Assembly: GCA_038373865.1 (NCBI GenBank)
Contig: JAXGGA010001677.1
Location: 1-64,000 of the forward strand
Length of the DNA: 64,000 bases
DNA from: Uloborus plumipes
Taxonomy: Eukaryota; Arthropoda; Arachnida; Araneae; Uloboridae
Direction: 5' to 3'
Shown piece by piece: positions 23,595-36,145 of the stretch. The stretch's first letter is position 1. Every line of letters begins with the position of its first letter. Position numbers and translations under genes: made by a program. Below the pieces are notes generated by a model. The model did no database searches. It was not told the DNA's origin and saw nothing but the letters and a program-made list of their open reading frames with translations.

Positions 23595-23800
23595 AGCATA
23601 CTCACAGCTCGGTCATGACATCTGAGATTGCAGTTTCGACCATATTAGGATCTCATCAGCCAGGAATTGTTAGTAACCGAGATAGATGTAGAAATCCTCT
23701 TTTGCTATGGCTAGGTTTACTACGCTTCAAACTAGTAAATAATAATTTACCACGGCAGCGAGCGTCCACAAATTATGGTGAGGTTCAACTCGAAAAATGA
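23595..23800 (+). repeat. Dispersed repeat, family E copy 1
   Basis: It contains GAGATTGCAGTTTCG, then CTCATCAGCCAGGAAT, AGTAACCGAGATAGA and GCTTCAAACTAG. The same ordered words recur at 40228-40345 (plus) and 40968-41160 (minus), and partly at 56750-56875 and 61590-61720 (minus). The shared order across copies shows a real interspersed repeat of at least 200 bp. No ends, tRNA boxes or coding function were recognised. The 61-codon ORF over it is not a gene candidate. Confidence 0.7.
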
Positions 23801-26800
23801 AAAGTCGACACTGTAGTCTTAGGATGTCATTCTGACGGTAAACATTTAGTTTGTGTAATAAAGAGTGTTTAAACAGAACAATATATGGTGGTCAGTTACC
23901 ATAATAACCAAAATGGTTTGTGGTTAAACAACTCCATATTTTGCAGGATATTTTTCTCAGCTGCTTTTTTTTTTGCACAATATTTCGAAACCTTTTTTTA
24001 ATTAAAAAAAACCCCGACTTTTCTTTATCTTCAGCTGTACGCGTAAGTCATACGATTGTATTCTAATTCTTGCTACAAAAATAACTAGGGAGATGAAAAA
24101 AAAAAGCAGTTCCTCAACTTTACTCTTAACGTTAATTTTACCTCCTCAATTCATAATCAAGATAAGAATGTGTACATTTTGGTTGACCGCTTTTACTATG
24201 GCAGGGAGATCTCTTTCTCTTGATTGAATCTATAAGAGGATATCGAGCAAGATAAAACGTTTTTTTTTTTTTTGGTTATTTTGAGAAATTAACGGCTGCT
24301 CTTTCGTTATGGAAAAAGTTCCCTAGTGATTTTAATTTCTTTCGCAAGGATTGCATTATTTTTTCTGAAGGTGTATAAACGGGCAATAACGGTCTTTTTA
24401 AATTCCAGTAAGAACACTCTCTTATGATTGAATAAGTAAAATTGGTACTTGGAAAACATTTCTTCCACGCATACAGAGTTTTAACTAAGATTTTTTTTTG
24501 AAGGGGTAAAAATACTCCTGAACATTTTGGAAGCGCGAAATATAACGAAACATCTTTGCAAATATTTACAAAGGCCAGTAGAATAACATGTTTGGTCTTT
24601 TTTCTCTCTGTCTCTCTCTCTCTTTTTAATTAGTCTTGTTATTGCCTTCCCGTTCTCAGAGGAGAAAAAAGTATTTTGTGACTCCGAAGCAGTTGACAAA
24701 ATTTGTTAAATTTAGTTTTAGGCCAGGAGCAATTGTCCTACCGTATGTGTTGTATTAAATTTTATCTAAGAAAAGCTGACAAGTAGCCACATGTTTCATT
24801 CATCTTGACTGAATATGCTAGTGGTACCTAAGGCTACATGCTTCAATTGTGTATAGTATAGCTTTTAAATCAGTTTTGAAAGAGATAATATAAACATTTC
24901 CATTGCAGTCATTCGTATTACAGTAGACTAAATTATTTTTCTTACAATACAAATCTATAAAATCTTATATTTGTATTCAACTAAAAAAAAAACAAAATGG
25001 TTCAATTCAGATAGCGTATATCACGAAAATTGTGTCCTTAAGCGTGACCAATATGTCATCACTGCAGCAATAGCAAACCGAACTATCAATCTCCACATTT
25101 CTTACCTTTATGACGAGATTTTTACTGTTGATTATGAGTTTTTATCATTACGTGATGTAGAAAAACATGAGGAAAATAAATTACTTAAAGCCTATGATTA
25201 CATAAAAACAATAGTTGATGGTAAAATTCTGATTGGATAGTTAAAATAAACGTCAAAAGTTACCTTAGAAACATTGTACATGTTTCATGTAACAAAATAT
25301 TTGTTCACCAGTGCAATTACAGTAACTGCAGTCGATTCATTTAACCATATTTAATGTGACAAAAATACGTCGAGGTAATTAAAATATTTAAAATGTGAAT
25401 TTGAATCCTTTTATTTGTTAAATATAGACTTGAAAATAGCACATCTCAAATATTTCTCTCGATACATTTTTTCCAAAGAAAATCCAGTTTTTTTTTTTTT
25501 AAATTGTTTACTTGTATCCGCAAACAATCGCTTTTTGAAAGACGGTTTTTAGTTTCTTTTAGAATAGAACATACAAGTATACTAAAGAACATATATAATA
25601 TCCTTTGGCATATAGTAGTTAAAAATAAGAGTAGTAGTAATTATTTGTTAAGAAAATATTCATTCCATTGTTTCGTCATCCCTGAAAGAATGAACAGCAG
25701 ATTCGATTTCTACAGACACTTGGATCGAACTGGAGACTGCAGTTTAGTATTCAAGTAGAGTATCAAGCAAAAATTTAAAAATAAATGAATTTACAGATTT
25801 GTATTGGTTTCACTAAGTTGAAAAACTTTAAACGAGGAAAAAATCATGACAATAGTAATACCAAAAGTAAATGAAACTAAAAAATTGAAAAATATTTTAA
25901 AAAGATAGAAATTACAACACCTTTTTTTAATTGATTTTTTTCCTGAGAGCTTAAACTTAAAAGAAAACCTAAAAGTATCAAAAGGATTAAATGAAAAATC
26001 AATCATTCAATAAAGATGTGGCATAACATAAAGAAAATGAAAATATTTTTCGATACATTTTGTTAGTCGTTTATTTAATTGATGTTCGTTGAGTTTAAAA
26101 ATAAGTACAAATGAAACATTTGGAAAAAAAAAGTATAAGCCCAGAAACCGATCGTTATTTATGAAAAAAGTTCTTATGAAAGGGCTGAAAATAATAATTG
26201 TATGGAATAAAATCGTTAAATTAAAAGAACCTGGAAAAAGGAAAAAAAAAGTCTTTAAAACTTCACTTTTTTTTTGCTACCAAAAGCGGAAAGATTTGAT
26301 TAAACATTTGCTCGAAAAGCTTAATAAAAATTAAATAAAAAAAGTTAAATAAAAATTAATCGCTGTAGTCTTTATTGTTCTCTTTCCTTCACAAAACTAG
26401 CGCTACGCTGAGTCAACTTGAATTTAAAGTAAACTGCCATAACTGTGTTGTAGTTGAGAATTAAATTTTCTTACATTGATTTTTAGATTCGGATATTAAT
26501 TATAAGTTGTTTTAGAAACGAATCTGCCATGGTCCCTTAATATTTTTTTTTTATCAATCTTAATAGGGAAAAGAGGGGCAAAGTGAAATTGAAGGACTAA
26601 GTGAAATAGTAAAATATTGTCAATTAGTTTGCTGCGTCTATCTATCAATAATTAAGCAAATTTCTTAAACTGAACTAACTTCTTATTTCTTGAGAAAAAA
26701 TACTTCAATACAAGTTGTTTTCTGAAAGACATTGTTTTTTTTATGTACTTTAATTTACAAAACAAATTTCCAATTTTTTAATTAAAAGAACAAGTGATCT

Positions 26801-29630
26801 GAACTCTTTATATTTTTCCTATTCTCCCCTATATTAAAAGAAATTATTCTTCTGTAAAAAGCGAGAAAAATGCATTACAATGCAGCATTCAATCTTCCTA
26901 TACATGAGAGACAAAAATTGCTCTTTATTTTTATAGTAAGAAAAATATGCCATAGTACATGATCACTATAGTACATAAAGCGATCTTTCGATGCTGTAAC
27001 GTGAAACTAAGTATACTGCTTATATAAATCATATTATAGATATGATTTAAAGAACAATCATTCCTCATTGAGGTGAGCTGTTAAGGTTAAATAACTTTTA
27101 AAAAATGTTAAGAGATAGTAGGAAATACAAAAACTTCCAATACGGAAGAAATTGTCGAACGAAAAAAACCCTCAAAAGTAAATTAAAGTACATAAATAAA
27201 ATATTTTTCCATGAGAAAAAAATTAAATGGTACTACTTATTTTCAGTGACACAATTTGTTTCCTCAGAAATTTAGCTTTCATGAGTTTCACTTGCTACTG
27301 ACTTTAAAAAGATTCCGTAATGCTCCTTCACAAAGCGAATAAAAGGGGCTAACGCCTGCCAGTTGTAAATACGAACGATTAGCGTAAATTTAAATTTAAA
27401 CACACCTGGTTTTTAAAAGTTCAACGTAAGATTACTCTAACATTTGCGAATACGAATTTGCGTCAGAAGAACTTGCACTGAAGTAGCCTACATTTCGCAG
27501 AATTATGTTTTTACAGAGAATAAGCGGGAACAGAAAGGTCAGTGAAAATGTGCCGAAAAAAGCCCGAGGTTAGCTTTCTTTTTTTAACTTTCCAAGAATT
27601 TTCAGAAATTAAAACTGAAAATGAGAAAACCTAGTCTCTGTTTGAACATTACATTTAAAACATTGTGTCTTTGCCGCTTACGCACTTGAAAACTAATTAA
27701 AATTTTGCGGGAAAATGTTTAAAAAATAATTTAGTTTCATGCCAGAAAAAGGCCTTTTATGAAAATATTTTCTTCAATCATCAAAACGTTACTTTGAAAC
27801 AAAAAGGTAAATTAAATTTCGTTGTTTCATGACAAAAAATGAAAAGAATGTAGCTTCATTTAAATTGTGAAGCATTAATTCTATTTATAACTCGTCAACA
27901 CTTTTAGGTAACGCCATAATGTTTTTGCATCTCAGTGGTACAAATTGGTTGCGTTTATAAAACTTTTGCAAAGTGTTGTCGATAGACTCCTCTCTAGTTT
28001 ACTCATATTTAAAAGAAAATAAAAGAATTTAAAAACAAATAAAACGACAAGATAAGAGGTGAAAGAAATAGAATAAAAGAGCATAGGGAAAAATATTGCA
28101 GACAAACTTAATATAACGTAACTGTTAAAAGAAAACACCGTGAAGCATTAAAATAAAATCAAAGAAGGTCAGGCAAAACCTAAACCTGTGTTTTTTTAAC
28201 ACCTTAAGGTCGCTTATTTAAATTATTCGTGTTTTTTTCTTAGTGAAAAAAATATTTAAACGAAGAAGGTTTTTATGATGGCAAAAATCACACGTTTAGG
28301 CATACTAAAAACTTTCAAGTGTATTTCGTATTTACCTACAAGATCTGACTGCAACAATTTTTACCATTCGCTTTATAGTTAAAAATAAGTGGACTTCAAA
28401 AATAATGATTGATTTGTTTTTATTCTATAAGTTTTTGAGCTGAATAATAAATTTAGTCGGAGAGTTTGTAACTTGAAATGCGGCTTGTTAAATTATCGCA
28501 ACACATATCATGATCTTATTTTATCAGTGCAAAGTATTGATGATAAAATTCACTTGTTGTCCAACTAGTACCTCGCATTTTTTTGTGTTATAAATGTAAA
28601 AGTTAGACTGTATATTTAATTAAGTTTAGCCATTTGATGCAAAACTAACATTTTTAAAACGAACCTACTCTTAAGAAAGGTACAATAAATTTCCATATGA
28701 GAGAAAAAAAGAATAAAACTTCAGGACAATTATGTTTAAATTATTTTAAAAAAAAGAGAAAAAGAAGATTTTTGTTTGATTGCTCAAATTGATTTTTAGT
28801 ACGAAGAGTCGTTTGTTGTTAGTAAATGCTTTGAAATGGAAGACATATTTGTAATAAAAAAAAAATAAGTTAATCATTGTTAAAATGTACTATTTAAATT
28901 TTCTAAGCAAACTTTTTCTTCGAGAATTTGTACTTCAACGGATAAAAAACTATTTTTTTCATGCAATATTGATGACGATCTAATTTTTAGTCACAACGCT
29001 GATGTAGTAGCGTCTATAATACAAAGTAAAGCCTGTAATACTTATGTATTTCCAGAACAAATGTTTATGTAATAAAATAGCCAGTTAACTTTAACCACCA
29101 AAAGTTTGTGTGAAACTATTGATATGAACTCTTGATGTGCGTTGTTCATTGTTACTCCTTCATAGCCCCTAGATAGCGCTAATATCTCAAAATCGACGAA
29201 AAAAAGACTTACCTTTTTTCTCCCCGGACCTTCATATTTTATTTTAGTTTTCAGTTAGAAATATATTTTAAAGTACTAAAAATGTTTTGAAAAAAATCAG
29301 CAGAGTATAATAAAGAATAAAACAAAATAAACTCCACAAATTATTTCATTAATGCATTTTTTTTTTTCATGGGGGGAATATTCTCATCTTCCTCAAATGT
29401 GATTCACCTCCATTCCCTTATCCTGTTTCTTGGAATCAAAAGGGTTGTAATGCATGGATGTCCTACCTCCATGTGGTAACGGGATCTTCCATACACTGGG
29501 GAAAGTTGAGGGGCGAGTGAACCAGTTTTTCACACAATAGTGGTTACTTTGCAGCTGCAAACTCGTGAAAATTTTCGTCTTTCCAAAAGGCGTGTTGATT
29601 TCAGTTCATTTGTTAGTGCGACAGTACGAT
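23801..29630. other. Long AT-rich interval without recognised features
   Basis: About 5.8 kb of A/T-rich sequence. There is a short (TC)n tract at 24604-24626. ORFs at 25504-25758, 25791-26006, 26089-26334 and 27932-28138 are dominated by K/F/L/I/S from A/T-rich codons and have no recognisable motif. It could be intergenic or deep intronic DNA. Confidence 0.4.
24971..25240 (+). other. Unrecognised 89-codon ORF
   Basis: Of the ORFs in this stretch it has the most protein-like composition, with mixed acidic, aromatic and basic residues (e.g. YLYDEIFTVDYEFLSLRDVE in the middle). A splice-acceptor-like tttccattgcag lies at about 24895-24907, but stops intervene in this frame between it and the ATG, so a terminal-exon model is not supported directly. 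No family was recognised. It may be chance. Confidence 0.15.
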
Positions 29631-29888
29631 CGTTAATATGGCATTTAAAAGAAAGAGGTTAACCTTAAAAGAAAAACATGTTCTGGGCATTGTCGAAAAA
29701 AAAAAGTGCGTTCTCTTGCCGATCGTTTTCAAGTAGGGAAAACACAGATCAGCGAAATTTTAAAGGATAAAGAAGAAATTAGAAGATTATGGGTCTTGAA
29801 CTCAAATGAAAATGCAAAAAAATTAAAGTTTCTCAGAACAGAAACCAGTGAAACCGACGAGATTGTGATGAAATGCTTCGATTTGCTC

Positions 29889-29945
29889 GTGCAAAAAAAA
29901 AAAAAAAATAAAAAAATAAATAAATAAAAAAAAAAAAAAAATAAA
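29889..29945. repeat. A-rich low-complexity tract in the Tigger coding region
   Basis: About 57 bases of nearly pure A with some T separate the two DNA-binding domain segments. They correspond to no protein sequence in the family, so it is probably an A-tract expansion or a retroposed tail. Confidence 0.7.
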
Positions 29946-30258
29946 AAACCATCCCTATAATAAGCGGCGTGCTACTTCAAGAAAAAGCCAGAGAAGTGGG
30001 AGAATCTTTAGGACTAGCAACTTTTAAGGCATCAAATGGGTGGCTTGAAAAGTTCCGAACAAGGTGCAACATTTTCCTTCAAATCCATTTGCGGGGAAGA
30101 GAAGTCCGTAGACCCAGCACAAGTTACTGATCGGATAGAAAAAGTAAAAGCATTGTGCGAAGGATATGATGAAAAAATATTTTCAACGCCGACGAAACTT
30201 GGACTTTTTTATTGTATTCTTCCAAACATAACTTTATGCTCCAAGGGAGAAAAATGTA

Positions 30259-31569
30259 CACTGTTCGTACCAAAAAGCCTCTTAGAAGGTGCCCACTGCT
30301 TATTCTCGAGCGCCTTTGGCACCCTTTAGGCGAGCGCATGCTCAGTGAGACATCTGAAAGGCACCCCTGGTAGCCCGCGGCTGCGCATTGCGACTCCAAG
30401 GTCTCATCACCATCATCAACCATTTGAAAGGCAGACATCTTGTTTACGTCGACACGACAGAATTTTTGGTACAGTGTTTTCAGTCTTGGATTTCACCTTG
30501 AGTTTATTACAAAAATGGATTAATTCTTCATTTTAATCTTCAATTTCTCACGTAAGTACATGCATTTAATCATAGTTCTAAGAGTTTCCAACATATAACA
30601 ATCTTTTTAAATTGTTCCAACGGACATTTATCTCTTTTAGCGATTCTCTTTTGCGTCGTAGACACAACCAACAAGCAGAACGTGAAGGAAAGGGGAAAAA
30701 AAATCTGCCTGACTCTTTCTTTCTTATTTGTTTTTATCATGCGTTTGTGTGCCACGATAAAAACAAGAAAGAAAGAGTCAATATCTTTCGTTGGCGTTAT
30801 TGATAACGAATGCTAAGTTCGTTATAACCAGAGCTTACTTTTTTTTTCTTCCCTCGGTTGAAATGAATAGATCCTTAAAATGTATTTCGATTTTTAATCC
30901 GTCGAGAAACTGGACGTTTAACAAAAACTGCTTTTCGAATACCCCTATCTCTTAGTCCTTTAGTTTAGATATTTAAATGTCGAACTTTACATACGTATTT
31001 AATATGTTACTCTTGATTAAACTTTTAGAAGTTAATGAAACGATTCAATTTTTTATTGATCGAATAATACAACTGAATATTTTTGATTGTTTTTGAAAGG
31101 GATTCATAAAATACCCTCCCTCTTCATTTTCGGTACAGATGATGCAGTTGTAAATATCAATAGCATTTTAAAACTACTGAGTTGAATCCAAGTCATGAAT
31201 TCTTTTAAAATATGTTGGAAAGTCTGAACTGTGAGAAAATGCTTTAATTGCAAGTTTCGATCATTTTCAAATCTGAATTCAAGGTGAAAATGTACCAAGA
31301 CTTCGTGAATAAAAACAATAAATAAAAGTAAATACAATTGAAAAACAAAAACGCACACAGCACAGGGGGGATCTGCAATAGTGAACAGTGAGGGTGCCAT
31401 TATGCTCTCCTATATGGTTCCATCTTTCACCCGTGCTGCTCGTTGAATTGAGGGTGCCAGTTTTTCACCCAAGCCAAGGGTGAAATCTCGGCACCCTATT
31501 GGGTGCCGCTCCTGTTACAAGCGTTTCACCCCGGAAAGGTGCCAATTGCAACCAATAGTTTTAACAGTG
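30259..31569. mobile_element. 1.31 kb TA-flanked insertion in the Tigger transposase
   Basis: The left end is CACTGTT and the right end AACAGTG, with TA on each side (30257-30258 and 31570-31571). If the block and one TA are ignored, the flanking codons read K-C-S-G-stop-K-I-F-K-K-R-L-T-V-L in one frame, exactly the Tigger order, so the borders are well fixed. Inside the ends GGCACC/GGTGCC words are frequent, including the small palindrome GGCACCCTATTGGGTGCC (31493-31510). No transposase is recognised. A Tc1/mariner-type non-autonomous element is the likely class. Confidence 0.8.
30711..30779. repeat. Long hairpin inside the TA-flanked insertion
   Basis: GACTCTTTCTTTCTT...TTTTTATC on the left pairs with GATAAAAACAAGAAAGAAAG...AGTC on the right over 24 bases, broken only by a 4-base bulge (attt). 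The loop is about 17 bases. It could be an independent MITE or simply a foldback segment; a transcribed hairpin RNA is possible but unsupported. Confidence 0.6.
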
Positions 31570-32178
31570 TAGTGGATGAAAAATTTTCAAGAAACGTTTA
31601 ACAGTTTTGCAATATGGTCGGCGAGTTTAAAACTCCCCTCGTAACCGGAAAAGCATGAAAACCAAGATGTTTCAAGAACATTGATATAAGTAAATTAAGC
31701 GTGTCCTAGAAATGAAATAAGAAAGCGTGGATGACGGCTGAAATAATGAGAGACAGGTTAGTAGATTTAGACAAAAAATGAAGAAGCAAGCGAGAAAAAT
31801 AATTCTCTTCGTGGATAATGCAACTTCACATCCTGATGATTTAAAATTAAAGAATGTAAAGTAAGAATTTTTGCCTCCAAACACCACATCTGTATTACAA
31901 CCCTTGGATCAGGGAATTATCCGCTGTCTTAAGGTAGGATACAGGAAGGTTATACTCAGGCACGTTCTTTCGCAGATTTTTTTGTGTAAATCTAGTGAAG
32001 AATTTGCGAAATCTGTAACAGTCTTGGATCATGCTGTCTCTTGGATCATCTCAGCTCTCAAAAAAGTGGAATCTGCTACGTTTGCAAAGTGTTTTAAAGA
32101 GGCTGCATTTTCATTCTTCAATGAAGCGGTGATACCTGACAATGCAGTATGACCAGAAGAAGGGGAAAAAGAACTTAG

Positions 32179-32478
32179 GCAGGGATTCAAGTGAAACAGG
32201 TAATCGCAAATTACAATCGCGACTGGAAATGAATTACATTAGAACGTTTCTTGATAAAAACATCGTGACGTCAGCGTGACGTTTGCCTATGAAAAACGAG
32301 CTAGATAAAACGTCACAGCCTACTTGGCGAATAAGAGGAGATCGCCGACTGCTTGTTAGCTCTTATTGGCTCCGCCCGTAGTGACGTCATGCCAAGTTAA
32401 GTTGATGATAATGTAATTCATTTCCAGTAGCGATAGCAATTCGAAGCGATCGCAGTGCTGTTTCACTTGAATCCTTGT
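32179..32478. mobile_element. 300-bp inverted-repeat MITE in the Tigger 3' coding region
   Basis: The ends GCAGGGATTCAAGTGAAACA and the inverted TGTTTCACTTGAATCCTTGT pair closely. A second symmetric block, CTGGAAATGAATTACATTA and its inverse (about 32221 and 32410), lies inside. A 5-bp cttag borders both sides (32174-32178 and 32479-32483) and could be the TSD. The Tigger protein continues from EGEKELRQ before it to LSELLVYLDSKVSVED after it, confirming that it is an insertion. The superfamily is undetermined. Confidence 0.8.
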
Positions 32479-33110
32479 CTTAGTGAGCTATTGGTTTATT
32501 TGGATTCAAAAGTCAGTGTTGAAGACTACGTTGAAATTGATAAAGATTTGTGGATTGAAGGAAGAGAACTTGGATGTTACAAATTTCATCTCTCGCAACG
32601 CAATCGAACAATCTGCTGTTTCCGACGATGATGAAGATGAATTTCCTGTGATTGAAAAGGATGTTTGTACAATTAAGGACTACTTGGAAGCAATGAGATG
32701 CAGTAAAGAACTGAAAAACTTTTTTTGAACAAAGGGGATACTGACAGACAAGTTAAGGTAAATTAATTAAATATTTATATTGAGAAACAGGCTTTTAATG
32801 CAAAAAAGAGATGCCAAACTAGGATAACTGATTACTTTGTTAATTAAATCCTTTTTTAAGACCAATGTACGTTGTCACGATTTTTATTTAAAAAAAAATA
32901 ATTAAACAAATTAATTATGTGACCAACTTTTCATAATTATTTCGATTGTGTTATGCAAGAAAACCACATATTTAAAAAATGAAATTGATTTTTGTTAGTT
33001 TTGCAATAACCTGAAAAAAAAAGTAGTCCCCGTTAATAGCGGACACCTCCCAATAACGGACAAAATTCCCAGTCCCGTGGATGTCCGTTATTTAGAGGTA
33101 CCACTGTATA

Positions 33111-35061
33111 CAATAATAAAAGCACACAAAGTTTTAGACATATAAATCAATAATTGGATACAATCTTTTTTTTTATCCACTGTAGCCTTAAAAAGTTGAA
33201 CCAAAGATATTCCTCCCAAAAATGTGTCAGACATGCACTCTTACATTGCAATAGGATCAAATATTGTTTCCCTTTTTCAGAATATTCCCATTTACTAATT
33301 ATAAATGTAACGTAACCATCATTAAAACTAATTTACTTTTAGAATTTTCAAGAAAGATAAAAATGATATCGAAACATTTCACCAGAAGATTTCACTTTAA
33401 ACCATTGCCTTAAGTATGTGACTTTTTAATTAAGGTCTCTTTCTCAGTAATTAATATTTCAGTGCGATTGCAGAATTTGAAAATTATTTAAAATCATAAA
33501 AGTTCGTGGTTTCTTCAGTGTAATCAACTGATTGATTCTTATGAAATTCTGGTGTATTTAAAGCAAGCTATGTAGTGACAAAATGGGCTAAATCTACAAC
33601 TTTTAAAATTGATTTCTTTCTTCAAATATTATGCAGACAAAAATAATGATGGTTGACAATTTAGAAGACTCATTTGTGAAAGGTATATTTAAAAAACTAA
33701 GGTGTGCAAAACAAACCACACATAAAATATGCGTTTTAATAAAAGTATCGCTTAGTTAAGAAGTTTAATTAAAGCATTGTTGATCGATATTTTTATTAAT
33801 AGGGTTTTCCTACATTTAATAACTTGTTTACATTTTAGAGATATATCCTCTATTAAAAATAAACTTTTAATGCAATACTGATTTTTCATGAAGTTTTTCC
33901 AGTCGAAGTTATATGACAATGTTCGAGTACGCGTATGCATGGATAAAATATTTTCCTACGTGTATGAGCGAAATTAAATATATCTTTCCCCCATCTAGAA
34001 CGAGGAGGAAACATCCAGCGAAATAATTAAATTGTGAAGAAAAGCCTTCTCCAATCATAAAAACTGTATCACGCCAAAGTATCCGAATAATTGGTCATTA
34101 GGATTCCTTCCGTTGGTTTATCTCCTCGGCTAATTCCTCTGACGTAACAAATCACGCGGACTATTTGCTAAAGCACCACGAATCTCCGGGTATTCACTGT
34201 CCTGGAATTTAAGTATCTCATTTGGTCGAAGGTGAAGAGACTGCGAGGTTTGTATCTGCGTTCTCTCTCTTGCAAAAGTTGCAGAGAAAAAGAGTTCCTG
34301 GACTTATTGGGAGGTGGAAAAAAAATAGGTAGTAGTTTGCACATGGCGGTGCAAGACTTAATTATGAGCTTCGAGACTTAATATGTGCTTTAGCGGAAAA
34401 AAATGTTACACAGGAAAGAAATGTTATTGAGATACTACTTAAAGCTACAGTTATAACCTTTATTTGATAAAAGCCTTATTTTCTTGCAACACATAAAATA
34501 CATATTTTTTAAAAAATCCGTTGAAAACTTTATTCTAATCAGAGAACCATACAAACAGTGTATTAATGAAAATTTTAAATTGATAGCAATAGGAACGAGA
34601 CATTTTTAACGCAAAAATTATTTGCCCTCGTCCAGCCATTATCGAAGTATAAAGGCTTAAGGTCGCATTTTTTTTAAAGGACAATAATTAAAGAGGTAGC
34701 GAAAAATGTGTCATGCAATTTAAGTCCGCATGTTCATAATATTTTTCTAAAAATTATGAGAAAGATGTCTACTATTACTCACTGAAACTCCCTAAATTTG
34801 CAATTTTTTGAAGAATTTCAGCACATTCTAAGACCTCATGTTTCAAAAATGGGATCACGAGGAGGGCAAATAATTCATATATCCAGAAACATGTTTTGTA
34901 ATGCCCTCTTGATTTCTACTCATTCATTTTATTTCATTGTTTACAGTTATATCGTATCTACGGTTTCCTGGTAAGAAATAACTAAAATTAGCAAACGTGT
35001 AGATAAAAGAAAAATAAAAGCACTAAAATATAGTGAAAAACTCAGAAAACAGCTATTTCAA
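33111..35061. other. Unassigned interval
   Basis: Mostly AT-rich. About 33990-34320 is locally GC-richer (ctccgggtattcactgtcc and neighbours) without an ORF. One 19-base word (aatttaagtatctcatttg, about 34206) recurs near 10570 with a single mismatch, hinting at an old repeat. Confidence 0.35.
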
Positions 35062-35215
35062 GGCTATCAAAAACAAGTCTCTTCATTAGTACAATGAGAA
35101 AAAAATGGTTCACGAAATCCTAGCCAATGGTTCAGACACAGAAGTTCACTTGACCATTGGTACGGGTTTCATGAACCATTTCGTTTTTCGCACTTAGAGC
35201 TTGTTTTTGATAGCC
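35062..35215. mobile_element. Hairpin MITE (154 bp)
   Basis: GGCTATCAAAAACAAG at the left and CTTGTTTTTGATAGCC at the right are perfect 16-bp inverted ends. Inner segments AAATGGTTCACGAAA/ATGAACCATTTCG and CCAATGGTTC/GACCATTGG continue the fold. No clear flanking duplication was found. There is no coding content. Confidence 0.75.
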
Positions 35216-35688
35216 TAAAAACAGATGCTTGTTCAATTTTTAGATATTTTTAATGCTTCTATGTGTACCGCGTCATCGTTTACGTTGTCGTACACGTTGT
35301 CATAGTTTGCTTCAAAAAAGATATGATATGGTATAAAAGGAATCGATAACAAAGTATGAGTATTTTAGTTTGATTTCCAATAGCAGTAAAATGAGTATTT
35401 GATAGTTGTAAAATTGCATTAGAGAAGAAGGGACTGCACATGTGAAAAACAACTGATTAATATTGAATAATTAATCAACTACTACTTTATAAGCTAACAT
35501 GTTAACACACGACTTATTATCAAACTTTCACAAACGAAATAGGCGATGCACGAGCCAAACGAAAGAAAAAGAGGCAAATAAAGGTTAAATAAAATACTAA
35601 ACTTGGGTACAGGTTGAAAAAATTTGGGAGAAGATGTGTGTGTGTTTTTACAGAAAAGTTCATTTTTTTTAAACTCTGTTTTATTAAT

Positions 35689-36145
35689 ACTAGCGGGTGA
35701 CCGAGCTCCGCTCGAGGAAAACAGGTATCGAAGCTAACTCGAAGATTTAAATTTTCAATTATGATTTATCAAAACAATACATGCCATAAGAAAATTTGTG
35801 AAACCATTGGGGAAAAGATAACCGGTTAAAGTGCACCATTGTAAACTATTCTAAACAAAGAGTTTGGAAAGGGAACTATTCTATACAAAGATTAAGTTTG
35901 AAAAGTCATAGGAAATAAAATGTAATTGATAATAAAAAATTATACAATTAAAGAAATGGTACAAAGTAAACAGTGTAAAGATTAAAGTGTGTTGAAGTTC
36001 AATATTTTAAACAAATTTATTTAGAAAAACCAAACCTCGTGATTCTTCGTGGCCAAAAACCCAAGACCCCCAAGTTTACCGGAGTTAATTAATGCTGGGG
36101 CGATTTTCGACTTGGCAACCATTCCTCGTATTACCCCTAACGTGT
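35689..36145 (+). mobile_element. ACTAGCGGG interspersed element, upstream member of a tandem pair
   Basis: It opens ACTAGCGGGTGACCGAGCTC and closes with the segment CAAGTTTACCGGAGTTAAT...GGGGCGATTTTCGAC...CTCGTATTAC. That closing segment is repeated at 37335-37400, at the end of the next member. The opening is similar to, but shorter than, the ACTAGC elements at 13613 and 42253. Confidence 0.55.

Larger units (their letters stand above)
29638..32728 (+). pseudogene. Tigger/pogo transposase, CENP-B-like, inactivated
   Basis: In order: MAFKRKRLTLKEKHV and, after a frameshift in an A run at about 29700, VRSLADRFQVGKTQ, the CENP-B/pogo helix-turn-helix. Then SNGWLEKFRTRCNI, the second DNA-binding (Tc5-type) domain. 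The DDE core follows: NIFNADETGLF (about 30178-30210; the first catalytic D), KKRLTVL (about 31587), LFVDNATSHP (second D) and PPNTTSVLQPLDQGII (about 31874). The tail is an acidic segment (SDDDEDEFPVIE) ending KELKNFF at 32728. Stops, frameshifts and two insertions disable it. Its role was cut-and-paste transposition at TA sites. Confidence 0.92.
29638..33110 (+). mobile_element. Tigger (pogo-type) DNA transposon relic
   Basis: The right end (33024-33110) has the Tigger-type terminal words: tagcggacacctccc, taacggac and tgtccgttatttagagg, ending TACCACTGTA. A decayed pogo transposase (29638-32728) precedes it on the same strand. The matching left terminal repeat was not found, so the 5' end is either lost or too diverged to see, and the start given is the transposase ATG. 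Two insertions (30259-31569 and 32179-32478) and an A-rich expansion (29889-29945) interrupt it. Confidence 0.85.

Noticed and set aside
25504..26334. ORFs of 81-84 codons as genes
   Set aside because: Low-complexity K/N/F/I composition, no motifs, and no supporting splice or promoter signals.
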